Source: Adlercreutzia sp. ZJ176 (GTDB lineage: Bacteria; Actinomycetota; Coriobacteriia; Coriobacteriales; Eggerthellaceae). From it: DNA of 54,764 nt. The position numbers were made by a program, and so were the translations under genes. A model generated the notes under the pieces. The model ran no database searches. It saw only the letters and a program-made list of their open reading frames with translations, and was not told the origin of the DNA. Positions within the stretch are counted from its first letter, which is position 1; each line of letters opens with the position of its first letter. The stretch covers positions 1 to 54,764 of the forward strand of contig NZ_JAAKEC010000020.1 in the NCBI RefSeq assembly GCF_011038975.1. Direction: 5' to 3'. Below are positions 1 to 7,950 of the stretch, one piece after another.

Positions 1-101
1 AAACACGCGAAATGTGCATTCGCTAAATCCCCAGTTCAGAGCATATTATTTTGAAACCTCTGAGCATCTTCGATTTCCTTCTCGATTTCTGCAACCCCGA
101 A

Positions 102-134
102 TTTTCCAGTACGTTTCCAGTATTTTGTGAAACG
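102..134 (+). repeat. Candidate integrase arm-type sites, left end
   Basis: TTCCAGTACGTTT is followed directly by CCAGTATTTTGT. The same two words recur in swapped order and the same orientation at 45228-45260, beyond the integrase. Paired direct repeats at both ends of an element are typical of tyrosine-integrase arm-binding sites. The role is inferred. Confidence 0.5.
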
Positions 135-138
135 TGCG

Positions 139-165
139 GCCCATTCGCACATTTTTCGAATGGGC
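139..165. repeat. Inverted repeat upstream of parA
   Basis: A perfect 9-bp inverted repeat (GCCCATTCG / CGAATGGGC) with a 9-nt spacer lies about 50 bp before the parA start. It could be a parS-like or ParA/ParB operator site, or a small hairpin in the leader. No T-tract follows, so a terminator is unlikely. Confidence 0.4.
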
Positions 166-213
166 TGTCTGACCTCCACGATGTGGCTCATGCCACAGAA
201 ATGGAGGCGCACC

Positions 214-999
214 ATGACGTGCAAAACAATAGCAGTAGCGAATCAAAAAGGAGGGACGGGAAAGACTGCCACAACGCTCAGTCTTGGCATTGCTTTGTCC
301 AAGCGCGATAAGCGCGTATTGCTGGTGGATACGGATCCTCAAGGCGATCTAACCAAATCGCTCGGCTGGTTCAACCCCGATTCTTTAGAGATCACCGTCG
401 CCAATCATATCCAAGCAGTGATTGACGGCATAGACATGCAAGCTGATGAGGGAATCCTTAGCCACAAAGAAGGCGTCGATCTCATGCCTGCGAACATCGA
501 CCTTGCAAGCATGGAGATGAGCATCTTCATGGCGATGTCGCGTGAGCAGATTCTTAACTCCTGGCTTTCTAGCATCAAGAAAAACTACGATTATGTCCTT
601 ATTGATTGCGCGCCAACGCTGGGTATCTTGCCTGTGAACGCATTCGTCGCATCGGACAGTGTCCTTGTTCCCGTTTCTGCAGAATTCTTACCGGCATCTG
701 CGATGACCGAACTCCTGAAGACCATCAATAGGGTTAAGCGACAGATCAATCCTTCTCTTGAGGTTGAGGGGATATTGATCACGCTCTTCGACACCAGAAA
801 CAACCTTGCTCGTGAGGTGGAAGAGACCATTCGCAAACAATACGGGAAGACCTATCGCGTATTCGATTCCATTATCCCTCGGGCTGTATCAGCTGCAGAA
901 ACACCTGCCGCAGGGATAAGCATCTTCACTTATGACAAACGAGGCAAAGTTGCGTCCGCTTTTACCAGTCTCGCAGATGAGGTGATCTGCAATGGCTAA
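214..999 (+). CDS. parA: ParA-family partition ATPase
   Basis: The product is a 261-residue ParA/Soj-type ATPase that would act with the adjacent ParB to segregate the extrachromosomal or replicating form of the element. A deviant Walker A motif (KGGTGKT, residues 12-18) opens the protein, followed by the VLLVDTDPQG switch and a LIDCAPTLG segment at about residues 135-143. The reading frame is open further upstream to 127, but ATG 214 is preferred: GGAGG lies 6 nt before it and the Walker A motif sits at the usual distance from the start. The gene overlaps parB by 8 bp, so the two are probably translated together. Chromosomal ParA is unlikely given the mobile-element context. Confidence 0.9.
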   Translation: MTCKTIAVANQKGGTGKTATTLSLGIALSKRDKRVLLVDTDPQGDLTKSLGWFNPDSLEITVANHIQAVIDGIDMQADEGILSHKEGVDLMPANIDLASMEMSIFMAMSREQILNSWLSSIKKNYDYVLIDCAPTLGILPVNAFVASDSVLVPVSAEFLPASAMTELLKTINRVKRQINPSLEVEGILITLFDTRNNLAREVEETIRKQYGKTYRVFDSIIPRAVSAAETPAAGISIFTYDKRGKVASAFTSLADEVICNG

Positions 1000-1951
1000 G
1001 AAGAAAGTGAACATAAGCCTTCCGTCGGTAGATGAGCTCTTCACTTCACAGGTTGAGCGAGACTCGAAGGGAAGCAGCGTCATCCAATTGCTACCGTTAG
1101 CTTCGATCGTCCCGTTTCCCAAACATCCCTTTGGTGTGCGTGACGATCAAGATATGGAGCAGCTCGTCGAGAGCATCCAAGAGCATGGCATCCTGTCACC
1201 CCTAGCCGTACGAGCTGCAAACGATGGCGTATTCGAGCTCATAAGCGGCCATAGAAGAAAGCACGCAGCTGAGGTGGTAGGGCTGACCGATGTGCCATGC
1301 ATCGTTAAAGACCTCACTGATGATGAAGCTGTTATCGCAATGGTGGATTCGAATCTTCAGAGGGAGACCATCCTGCCGAGCGAACGGGCATTCGCTTATT
1401 CGATGCGCCTTGAAGCTATGAAGCGACAAGGTTTCCGCAGCGACCTTGCTTGTGCGCAATTTGCACACAAGTCGGGCGGCAGGAAGTCGAGAGATATCTT
1501 GGCTGAAGAATTGGGTGTTAGCAAGGATATGATCCGACGCTATATTCGCCTTACTAATCTCATTCCGGGATTGCTGACTCTCGTGGATGCAGGGCGCATG
1601 AAGATGCAGCCAGCGATAGCGGTCAGCTATCTCGAAGAAGATGAGCAGCAATGGCTTCTCGAAGCGATTGACTCTCAAGCCTGCACGCCGTCCCATGCCC
1701 AAGCGGTGAAGATGCGCCGCTACTCGGAAGAGGGTACGTTAACAGCGGCCCTTGTCAGTTCGATCATGGAAGAGGAAAAACCCAATCAGATCGAGCAATT
1801 CAAGATTCCTAAGAAGAACATCTCGCGCTTCTTCAAAGCGGGCATGAGCAATGAAGAGATGAGCGCGCGCATCATCAAAGCCTTGGAACTGCTTGAAGCA
1901 GCTGAGGCAAAACGCGACTGGCTGGCGAAGGAAGAGGTGCATGATGGGTAA
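992..1951 (+). CDS. parB: ParB/Spo0J-family partition protein
   Basis: This 319-residue protein has a ParB N-terminal nuclease-like domain (residues about 30-120) with the SGHRRKHAA segment matching the conserved ParB box. A central helix-turn-helix follows (LAEELGVSKDMIRRYIRL, about residues 165-190), with a C-terminal dimerisation region. It should bind a parS-like site, spread, and stimulate ParA. The start overlaps the end of parA and the stop overlaps the start of the next gene (ATGATGGGTAA), which indicates one operon of three genes. No parS consensus was recognised; the inverted repeat at 139-165 is a weak candidate. Confidence 0.88.
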   Translation: MAKKKVNISLPSVDELFTSQVERDSKGSSVIQLLPLASIVPFPKHPFGVRDDQDMEQLVESIQEHGILSPLAVRAANDGVFELISGHRRKHAAEVVGLTDVPCIVKDLTDDEAVIAMVDSNLQRETILPSERAFAYSMRLEAMKRQGFRSDLACAQFAHKSGGRKSRDILAEELGVSKDMIRRYIRLTNLIPGLLTLVDAGRMKMQPAIAVSYLEEDEQQWLLEAIDSQACTPSHAQAVKMRRYSEEGTLTAALVSSIMEEEKPNQIEQFKIPKKNISRFFKAGMSNEEMSARIIKALELLEAAEAKRDWLAKEEVHDG

Positions 1952-3134
1952 CATGATGCACCGTGGGAAAGGGTCGTTTACCCACGTCGAAAACACGGTC
2001 TTCTTCGATCACACACTGAGCCTTAAAGCAAAGGGAATTTACTGTCAGATTCGCTCGCTTGAAAACAACCCCGATTGGGTGTTCACCATCCGTGGCTTCG
2101 CAAAGCTTGTTAAAGATGGGGTTGATGCCGTAACAGCTGGGCTCAAGGAGCTAGAGAGCGCTGGGTACATAATCAGAGCGAGGAGGCGAAGCGAGAACGG
2201 GCGTTTCCTCAAAGCCGAGGAAGCCACGTGGATCACGCTCGATGACCCGGCAATGTATGCGAGTGTTGCAACCGAATTGAAGGAGGAGGGATATGCGATT
2301 CTCTCCGAATTCAAGCGCGACCCTACCAGCAACGTTGAGTTCGATCTGAAGAGCGATATTCCCGCTACGGGAAAAGGTGGCCCTAAGAATGCCCAGGTCA
2401 GCACCAGAACGGGAAAATCAGTATCTGGAAATCCCGTATCTGGGAAAACCATATCTGGAAAACAAGACCCAATAAATTACTTATCTGATAAACGGACTAA
2501 TGAAGATAAACCCCTCTCTTGTCTCCCCGAAACAGAACCAAAGGCAGACCGCAGAGAGGAGAAGGGCGATTTTGCAGCTTTCAGAAAAGGCGAGTTCACA
2601 GAGTCTTTCGAGAAGCTATGCGAGATGTCTATCAAGCCGGTCTCCTCGCTCAAGTTCAAACGCGATTGCTTCAAGGCATGGAAGCGAAAGGTCGCAGACG
2701 GATACACGCCAGAGCAGATAATCCATGCTTACGATGCCTATGCGAAGGCCTATTGGGTGAGAAACGCTGATGACAAGAAGCTCGCGAAGAACCTCATTCG
2801 CTGGCTTGAGGGAGAAGGCGGCCTTGAGACGTTCGCAGACGAGCCCATACCTCCGAACCTTCTTGAACATGACGGCAAGCCACTCACCATGGAGGAGCTG
2901 GCCGATGCTGATCCAGATTTCGCACCTCTTTGGAACAAGCTCAGGAGCGCTCGCTGCGTCGTGCTCTCGCTTATGATCGACAACACGGAAGAGCGACCTT
3001 CGCAAGAGGAGTTGGATAAGGCGTGCGACGAGGACAGACAATTCCAGCGATGCCTGGCAAGATGCAAGGAACGATACGACAGATACTTGAAGCTTTTCGA
3101 GCTATTCAACGGGGAGGGTGTGGATAGTGATTAG
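1941..3134 (+). CDS. Replication initiator-like winged-helix protein
   Basis: This 397-residue protein opens with the domain common to ICE and phage replisome-organiser or initiator proteins: SLKAKGIY, then DWVFTIRGFAKLVKDG, then LKELESAGYI, at residues about 20-80. A low-complexity Lys/Gly/Ser linker at about 155-180 follows, encoded by 15-bp tandem repeats. The C-terminal half is DnaD-like in layout, with helices rich in charged residues. Two adjacent ATG codons (1941 and 1944) overlap the parB stop; AAGGAAGAGG just upstream serves as ribosome-binding site. Sitting behind parA-parB, it probably initiates replication of the circular form. The family assignment is by pattern only; catalytic residues are not expected. 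Confidence 0.7.
   Translation: MMGNMMHRGKGSFTHVENTVFFDHTLSLKAKGIYCQIRSLENNPDWVFTIRGFAKLVKDGVDAVTAGLKELESAGYIIRARRRSENGRFLKAEEATWITLDDPAMYASVATELKEEGYAILSEFKRDPTSNVEFDLKSDIPATGKGGPKNAQVSTRTGKSVSGNPVSGKTISGKQDPINYLSDKRTNEDKPLSCLPETEPKADRREEKGDFAAFRKGEFTESFEKLCEMSIKPVSSLKFKRDCFKAWKRKVADGYTPEQIIHAYDAYAKAYWVRNADDKKLAKNLIRWLEGEGGLETFADEPIPPNLLEHDGKPLTMEELADADPDFAPLWNKLRSARCVVLSLMIDNTEERPSQEELDKACDEDRQFQRCLARCKERYDRYLKLFELFNGEGVDSD
2421..2465 (+). repeat. Three 15-bp tandem repeats inside the initiator gene
   Basis: Three consecutive 15-bp units share RTATCTGG followed by an A/C-rich half. They encode the SGxxxSGKxxSGK linker. Repeats inside the initiator gene are the origin in several Gram-positive plasmid families, so this is a candidate iteron cluster. 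It could equally be only a flexible protein linker. Confidence 0.55.
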
Positions 3135-3193
3135 TTGACACTTTGGGCTTATATGCGAGCAACCCCGTCCCAGGTTCTCATTATTTGTATGGA

Positions 3194-3223
3194 CTGCTCT
3201 TAACTGCTCTTAACTGCTCTTAA
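3194..3223 (+). repeat. 10-bp direct repeat, three copies
   Basis: ACTGCTCTTA is repeated three times without gap, 60 bp after the initiator gene. The remaining bases of the 3135-3554 gap hold no credible gene. The array may be an origin-related iteron set or slipped-strand noise. Spacing of one helical turn favours protein binding on one face. Confidence 0.6.
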
Positions 3224-3473
3224 CCAAGCAGCCTTTCGGATAATTCATAATACTGAGTGGGATCGGTTTTATTTCGTCCTCGCCAAGCCAAAACCTCAAT
3301 GTCAGCCAAATGCTTACTTGAGAAGCTAATTTATCTGACGTTAACAGCCATCCGGTAAGACGCTTTGCGAGCTTGGTACGAAAAGGCAGATGATATCTTC
3401 GATGCCGAAGACTATAGGAAGGGGCGTCGATACCGACTTTCGCTGATTGGTGGCACCAAAACAGGCATCAAAA

Positions 3474-3522
3474 CCTCTTTATTTCAATTTTTTATAACAT
3501 TTTGAAATAAAGAGGGTATACT
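3474..3522 (+). promoter_or_regulatory. fic promoter with palindromic operator
   Basis: A perfect 14-bp inverted repeat (CCTCTTTATTTCAA and its complement, 3474-3487 and 3502-3515) abuts a -10-like TATACT at 3517-3522, about 30 bp before the Fic start. No good -35 is visible, so the site may need an activator or be occluded by a repressor. The winged-helix tail of the Fic protein could be the binding partner (inference). Confidence 0.55.
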
Positions 3523-3554
3523 GAGATTCATGTTTCAAAAAGAGGGAGGCAGGC

Positions 3555-4712
3555 ATGGGGCGTTCGGGCGAATATGTGAGCAATTTGTATGGCGAGATAG
3601 CATACCGTTCTTTTAGGCCGGCGCCGCTTCCTCCAGAACCTCAAATTTCATTGGATGGTGACGACCTCCGGCTTCTTCTTGCCGCTTCTCGTCGTTTGCA
3701 AGAGTTAGACACGATGGCTCAGTTCATTCCGAACGCGCAACTTTTCGTATCGCAGTATGTGCGCAAAGAGGCGCTTGTTTCGTCTCAGATCGAAGGTACT
3801 CAGTGTACGCTCGACGACCTGCTCGATCCTGAGGTCGAGAGCAACGCCGACTTGGATGTTGATGATGTAGTCTGCTACACGAAAAGCCTCTGGCATGCGA
3901 TCGATCGTCTCGATGAGATGCCTCTTTGTAACCGTTTGCTCCGCGAGGCTCATGCTCAATTGCTCGGTAGCGGGCGGGGTTCCGAGCGCAATCCGGGTGA
4001 GTTTCGCCGCTCGCAGAATTGGATCGGTCCGTCGGGATGCACGCTGAAAGATGCACGTTACATCCCGCCTAATGTCGACGACATGATTGACGCGCTTGCC
4101 GACCTGGAGCGCTACATCAACGCTGATCCTGAAATCGATCCGCTTATTCGTGCGGCTCTTATACACTATCAGTTCGAGACGATCCACCCTTTCCTTGACG
4201 GCAACGGCAGGATCGGACGCATGCTCATCTTGCTTTACCTCATCGATCGGGGAATGTTGCACAGCCCGGTGCTCTACGTATCCTATTTTCTCAAGCGCAA
4301 CCAAATTGAGTACTACGACCGCATGGGCGAAGTGCGGCGATCGGGCAACTACGAGCAATGGATTCGCTTCTTCCTAGAGGCCGTGAAGGCGGCCGCTCAA
4401 GATGCCCTTGAGTCGGCGCGTGCCCTTGATCATCTGCACCGGAAGAGCTGGGAGATCGTGGCAGCACAGCGTGCGGCAAAATCGCTTTCCAGTGTGCTCG
4501 AGTACGTGGAGAAGCGCCCCATCATGAGCATCGGGCGTTGCGCGGAGGAATTATCCTTGAGCTACAACACGGTTGCTTCGGCGGTACGCAAGCTGTGCGA
4601 CCTTGGGATCTTAAGGGAAACCACTAACGCTTCGCGCAACCGTGTGTTCGCCTACGAGAGTTACCTAGCTGTTCTTCGACGGGGAACCGAGCCGCTCGGT
4701 GGTGGCCGATAA
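3555..4712 (+). CDS. fic: Class II Fic AMP-transferase-like protein with winged-helix tail
   Basis: This 385-residue Fic protein has an intact active-site motif HPFLDGNGRIGR at residues 211-222, so AMPylation (or another NMP transfer) is expected. An N-terminal inhibitory helix motif SSQIEG (76-81) matches the [S/T]xxxE[G/N] signature of class II, self-inhibited Fic proteins. The last 80 residues look like a winged helix (LSLSYNTVASAVRKLCDLGIL), a common Fic architecture linked to DNA-binding autoregulation. ATG 3555 is preceded by GGGAGG. No separate antitoxin (Phd/VbhA-like) gene is adjacent, consistent with the built-in inhibitor. Its role on the element (host modulation, stability or defence) is unknown. 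Confidence 0.88.
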   Translation: MGRSGEYVSNLYGEIAYRSFRPAPLPPEPQISLDGDDLRLLLAASRRLQELDTMAQFIPNAQLFVSQYVRKEALVSSQIEGTQCTLDDLLDPEVESNADLDVDDVVCYTKSLWHAIDRLDEMPLCNRLLREAHAQLLGSGRGSERNPGEFRRSQNWIGPSGCTLKDARYIPPNVDDMIDALADLERYINADPEIDPLIRAALIHYQFETIHPFLDGNGRIGRMLILLYLIDRGMLHSPVLYVSYFLKRNQIEYYDRMGEVRRSGNYEQWIRFFLEAVKAAAQDALESARALDHLHRKSWEIVAAQRAAKSLSSVLEYVEKRPIMSIGRCAEELSLSYNTVASAVRKLCDLGILRETTNASRNRVFAYESYLAVLRRGTEPLGGGR

Positions 4713-4820
4713 TGAAGGTATGGCCCCGACCAAAGAGCTCGTCAACGTTGTGGCCTAATCGTCATAGAGGCTGGAAGGCACGGCGTTGCTCTTGACAACG
4801 CTCGAAGACAAGGCCGACAT

Positions 4821-4855
4821 CAGCGGACGGCAGCCGATCTGGCTGCCGTCCGCTG
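4821..4855. repeat. Perfect 15-bp hairpin with 5-nt loop
   Basis: CAGCGGACGGCAGCC and its exact complement flank the loop GATCT. There is no T-tract on either side, so it is not an obvious intrinsic terminator. It lies 110 bp after fic, in a 375-bp gap without genes. It may be a cruciform-forming site, a recombination remnant or an RNA-stabilising structure. Confidence 0.6.
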
Positions 4856-4945
4856 TGTCGTGGAAGTCTACGCCAGCGACCTTGATGCGATCTTGGAACA
4901 TGCCCAGATATAAATTGAGCCAGTCCCAGTAGGACCGGCCCTTGC

Positions 4946-4965
4946 AAAGCCTCGAAGGCTTTTTT
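4946..4965 (+). terminator. Intrinsic terminator after fic
   Basis: AAAGCCT, loop CGA, AGGCTTT followed by more T residues. The orientation of the T-tract suits the + strand fic transcript. A closely similar hairpin with the same CGA loop ends the gene at 13288. Confidence 0.65.
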
Positions 4966-5087
4966 ACGTGCGATTATATTCACACATGCCACCCATCGAG
5001 TCAACCGTCTTTCTGTGCTCATGACGTGCGACAATTCACAGCCTACTCCGAAATTACTCCGAAAATCTTTCCGTAGTAGCGCCGCTA

Positions 5088-5780
5088 TCAGTTCTTAGCT
5101 ATTATCCAGCGTCCGCGAGTGCCACCCTCGCGGACCAAAACGCCTTCTTTGCGAAGACCCGCTATCACTCTTTCGATATGCCGCTTGCTCATTCCTAGGC
5201 TATCTGCGATGCTCTGTGCGCGTATTACGTTTTTTCCGGTGTGGTGTTCCACGGCCCCACTACCGACATCATTACCGACATTACCGACATCATTGCCGAC
5301 AGGATCAACAGCAAGTGGCAGAAAGATGCTCGACCGCTCGGGATTCACCTGCTCGCTGAGCACCGGTCTCCCAAAACCCGCGTAAGTCCACTTCTTTACC
5401 ATGTCTGGGACACCGCCCCCAGCACGCTCGCCGATGTTGATGAGCGTGAACATCTTCATCATCGTCTCGTTGCGCGGGTCAGAATTGCCGCCGATGTAGG
5501 CGTCCTCTATACCAATGCGGAAGCCGCCGGGGTTCGAGAAGCGAAGACCGTCCTCTCTCCAGAGAAAGACTACACCACGACGTTCGTGATAATCCGCGTT
5601 CGTAAGGCAGTTCGCAATGGCTTCGCGCAGGGCATCGTGCGCCTCGGTCTCGTCTACGCGCTGACTGTTCTCGTCGAGCTTAAAGGGTACGTTGATGGCC
5701 TGCTTCATGTTGTTGAAGACGCGCCGATAGAAATCGAAGACGTTGCCCGACCTCCTTAGTGCGTCCCCGCCCCAGCGGCC
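5088..5780 (-). pseudogene. 5'-truncated AlbA/ATP-binding transcriptional regulator
   Basis: The open frame encodes the C-terminal part of a Schlafen-AlbA_2/HATPase_c_4 regulator (RecG-like or 'divergent AAA-4' annotations). It contains the HALREAIANCLTNADYHERRGVV-type ATP-binding core and a C-terminal helix-turn-helix (SKRHIERVIAGL). Homology to the intact gene at 48515-50062 continues upstream of the first ATG (5708) as SGNVFDFYRRVFNN, then breaks at a stop near 5781. The roughly 300-residue N-terminal AlbA half is therefore missing. A 206-residue protein from ATG 5708 might still be made. The tail holds a short GNDVGNVGNDVG repeat. It is most likely a decayed gene at the border of an earlier insertion. 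Confidence 0.7.
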
Positions 5781-6138
5781 TTATGCGCCTGCATGTTCAG
5801 CCGCGAATCCATCGAATCAGGTGAATTAGACCTCCGCTGCATCCATCTGTCAGCCCGTTACCGTTAGGCGCTGTCCGTGAGCGCCACATATCTCATACGA
5901 CCTCCGCCGTGAGCGTCTCCTCCTCTGCGTGCCCCGTCCTGGGAGCCAAGCTGCCCGTGGGCACACGCGGCGGCAAGGGCCGCGAAAAACCTTTCGCTGA
6001 ATACCCAACGAAAGCGACCGAAAGCTCAGGCCTACGGTTTTCGCTTCCTCCCTTGTCTCCGCGTGCGCCCACGGGCGGCCGCTTCTCCCAAGGAGGCGCA
6101 TTCGAGGAAGGATGCGCCACGAACACTAGGAGGTCATC
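5781..6138. other. Gene-free leader with long imperfect inverted repeat
   Basis: No credible gene was found here. An 18-bp nearly perfect inverted repeat (5953-5970 and 6059-6076, one mismatch) continues inward imperfectly for about 20 more bases and encloses a smaller CTTTCG/CGAAAG hairpin. The stretch ends in AGGAGGTCATC before the next start, the same leader end as at 7951 and 9383. A structured 5' leader or a terminator-antiterminator is possible. Confidence 0.5.
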
Positions 6139-6846
6139 ATGGGAAACAGAGCCGTCATCACAACGCCCGAGCGCAAGGTCGGGCTCTTCCTGCACTGGAA
6201 CGGCGGGCGTGACACCGTGGAGCCGCTACTCAAATACTGCGAGCTCCAGGGATACCGCCCTCCGAGCCAAGACGAGTACGGATGGGCGCGCATGTGCCAG
6301 GTCATGGGCAACTTCTTCGGGGGTTCTCTATCCCTCGGCATCGGCGAATACACCACCGATCGCCAGATGGACCCCGGCGACAACGGCATCTACGTCATCG
6401 AGGGATGGCGGATAGCCGACCACCTGCGAACAGAGTACGACGAGGACTGGAACGCCGTCGGGATGCGCTCGTTCGACCCTTCCGAGGAGCACGACTGGCA
6501 CGAGTTCGACGACATGCTGCGGGCATTCGACGCTACCATGCCGGAGGGCCTGCGTCTCGGCGAGGTGCTCGATTCGGTTGAGGTACCGGTATCCGAGGTG
6601 AGGCTCGGCGACGAGGTGTGGCTCTACGACAACGTCTGCGACAAGTGGAAGTCGTTTTCCGTCGTGGGCTTCGGACAGCCGAGCAGCAACCGCATCGCGG
6701 TCGAGATCGAAGCGCCGAACGGCAGGCGCAAGGTCACCTATCCCAACCTGCCCTACGTCGCCCAGTACGGCCATGACGGCGACTTCTCGTGGAACTGCAA
6801 CAACTACGTCCACGGCGACCTCGTCCGCATCAAGCCGCGAGAGTAG
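6139..6846 (+). CDS. Conserved ICE/phage protein of unknown function (MGNRAVIT family, copy 1)
   Basis: This is a 235-residue acidic protein. Residues 1-90 carry a distinctive conserved block: MGNRAVITT, LHWNGGRDTVEPLLKYC, YGWARMCQVMGNFFGG, DNGIYVIEGW. I recognise this block as a recurring family in mobile elements of Firmicutes and Actinobacteria, without known function. The C-terminal half ends in a block (YVAQYGHDGDFSWNCNNYV) that may form a small beta domain. A paralogue with the same architecture lies at 7951-8610. ATG 6139 is preceded by AGGAGGTCATC. The position close to the mobilisation region suggests expression early after transfer and possibly a host-interaction role, but this is inference only. 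Confidence 0.8.
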   Translation: MGNRAVITTPERKVGLFLHWNGGRDTVEPLLKYCELQGYRPPSQDEYGWARMCQVMGNFFGGSLSLGIGEYTTDRQMDPGDNGIYVIEGWRIADHLRTEYDEDWNAVGMRSFDPSEEHDWHEFDDMLRAFDATMPEGLRLGEVLDSVEVPVSEVRLGDEVWLYDNVCDKWKSFSVVGFGQPSSNRIAVEIEAPNGRRKVTYPNLPYVAQYGHDGDFSWNCNNYVHGDLVRIKPRE

Positions 6847-7114
6847 GCATCCGAGACAGAACACCATACTCCCAGCCCGTCGGCCCTGTAGTTGGCGGGC
6901 CCTCTTCGCCTCTCTTCTGTTCACGCCAGCGCCCCGATACTTCGCGAGCCGCATGAGAAGGTTGCGACCGTCTCTTGACGCGCCCAAGAGCCTCATCCTG
7001 CCTTTAACCGGAAAGCTCGCCGAGAACCGCGCATTTGTGCAAAGACAACGAAAACTTATCGGGTGCTTTCCAGGAAGTTTAAACATCAACCCAACCCAGC
7101 TGATTGACTTCCTC

Positions 7115-7531
7115 TTAAAACTTACTCTTCCAGTCTTCGTAGTCCTCCTGCGTTATCTCGCCCGTGATGAGACGGTGACGCACTGCACCCCAGGCCTTGA
7201 GTGCGACGTCTGTCTTTTGGGCGTTCGTTGCTTTCGGGTCGATACAGAGGCCGTCGTCGCACATGTCGGGAACGAGCCCGAACTCGTCTTCGAGCTGGAG
7301 CAGCGCTCGCACTAGGTCCCTTGCGCTTTCGATCTTGTGGTCTTCGAGCATCCCATGTGACACGCCGAGGGCTTGCGCGATCATTTCCAGCTGCTCTTCT
7401 CCGGGCGTGCGTATTCCGCTCTCGTAGTGCCGGATCGCTCCCTCGGTCATGCCGACCTTTTCCGCAAGCCCCACGATGCTCAACCCCTGCGCCTTCCGAT
7501 GCTTCTTTATGTTCTCGCCGACAGTTGCCAT
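7115..7531 (-). CDS. XRE-family transcriptional regulator
   Basis: This 138-residue protein has a lambda-repressor-like helix-turn-helix in residues 5-60 (ENIKKHRKAQGLSIVGLAEKVGMTEG, split here by family convention, then IRHYESGIRTP). Its C-terminal 75 residues include an acidic GLVPDMCDDGL stretch and no peptidase motif. It lies convergent and divergent between the two MGNRAVIT paralogues. A GTAC-centred dyad in its own upstream region (7573-7589) and a related perfect palindrome at 9861-9894 are candidate operators, which would make it the local repressor of the accessory genes and possibly of mobilisation. Confidence 0.82.
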   Translation of the reverse strand: MATVGENIKKHRKAQGLSIVGLAEKVGMTEGAIRHYESGIRTPGEEQLEMIAQALGVSHGMLEDHKIESARDLVRALLQLEDEFGLVPDMCDDGLCIDPKATNAQKTDVALKAWGAVRHRLITGEITQEDYEDWKSKF

Positions 7532-7950
7532 ACGCGCCCGCTTTCTTCAAGTCTTGCTCTATCCGTCATTATCGTACAAATCCGTACCGTGCGGTTGCCG
7601 CAAAAGGCAGCGCATCCCCGGCGCTCACGGAAATGCCGCAACAGCTGCAAGTCTTTCCTCGGCTTCTGAGCGCATCGCCCCCACGCCTCCTTGTCTTGGA
7701 CGATCGCCCCGCCCCGCCTCTCATCCAGGAACTCTTGCATGGAACCCGCCTGACGTCGCAAGGCGCGTCCTTCCTGCGCAAAACCCGCACAAGCAGATTT
7801 CCCTTCGCACGTCTCTCGTGCAGGTTGCGGCCTTAACGACCTTTGCGAAGAAGCCCGCTTTGTTCCTTGCCCCGCAGGCGGAACCCGCGCACGGCCCCGG
7901 ATCACGAGGCGGTGGCACAGGGCGACCGCCGAAAGAACAAGGAGGTCATC
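7532..7950. other. Intergenic region between XRE gene and second MGNRAVIT gene
   Basis: Divergent intergenic region of 419 bp. It holds the CGTACAA...CCGTACCG dyad near the XRE start and the GGAGGTCATC ribosome-binding segment at its right end. Nothing else is recognisable. Open frames through it are shadows without family patterns. Confidence 0.5.
7573..7589. promoter_or_regulatory. Candidate XRE operator
   Basis: CGTACAAATCCGTACCG is an imperfect dyad about 40 bp upstream of the XRE regulator start. The half-site CGTACAA is shared with the 34-bp palindrome at 9861-9894. Autoregulation is inferred from position. Confidence 0.4.

Noticed and set aside
3555-4712. Fic gene as toxin of a two-gene toxin-antitoxin system
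   Set aside because: No small antitoxin gene lies on either side; the inhibitory motif is within the protein itself.
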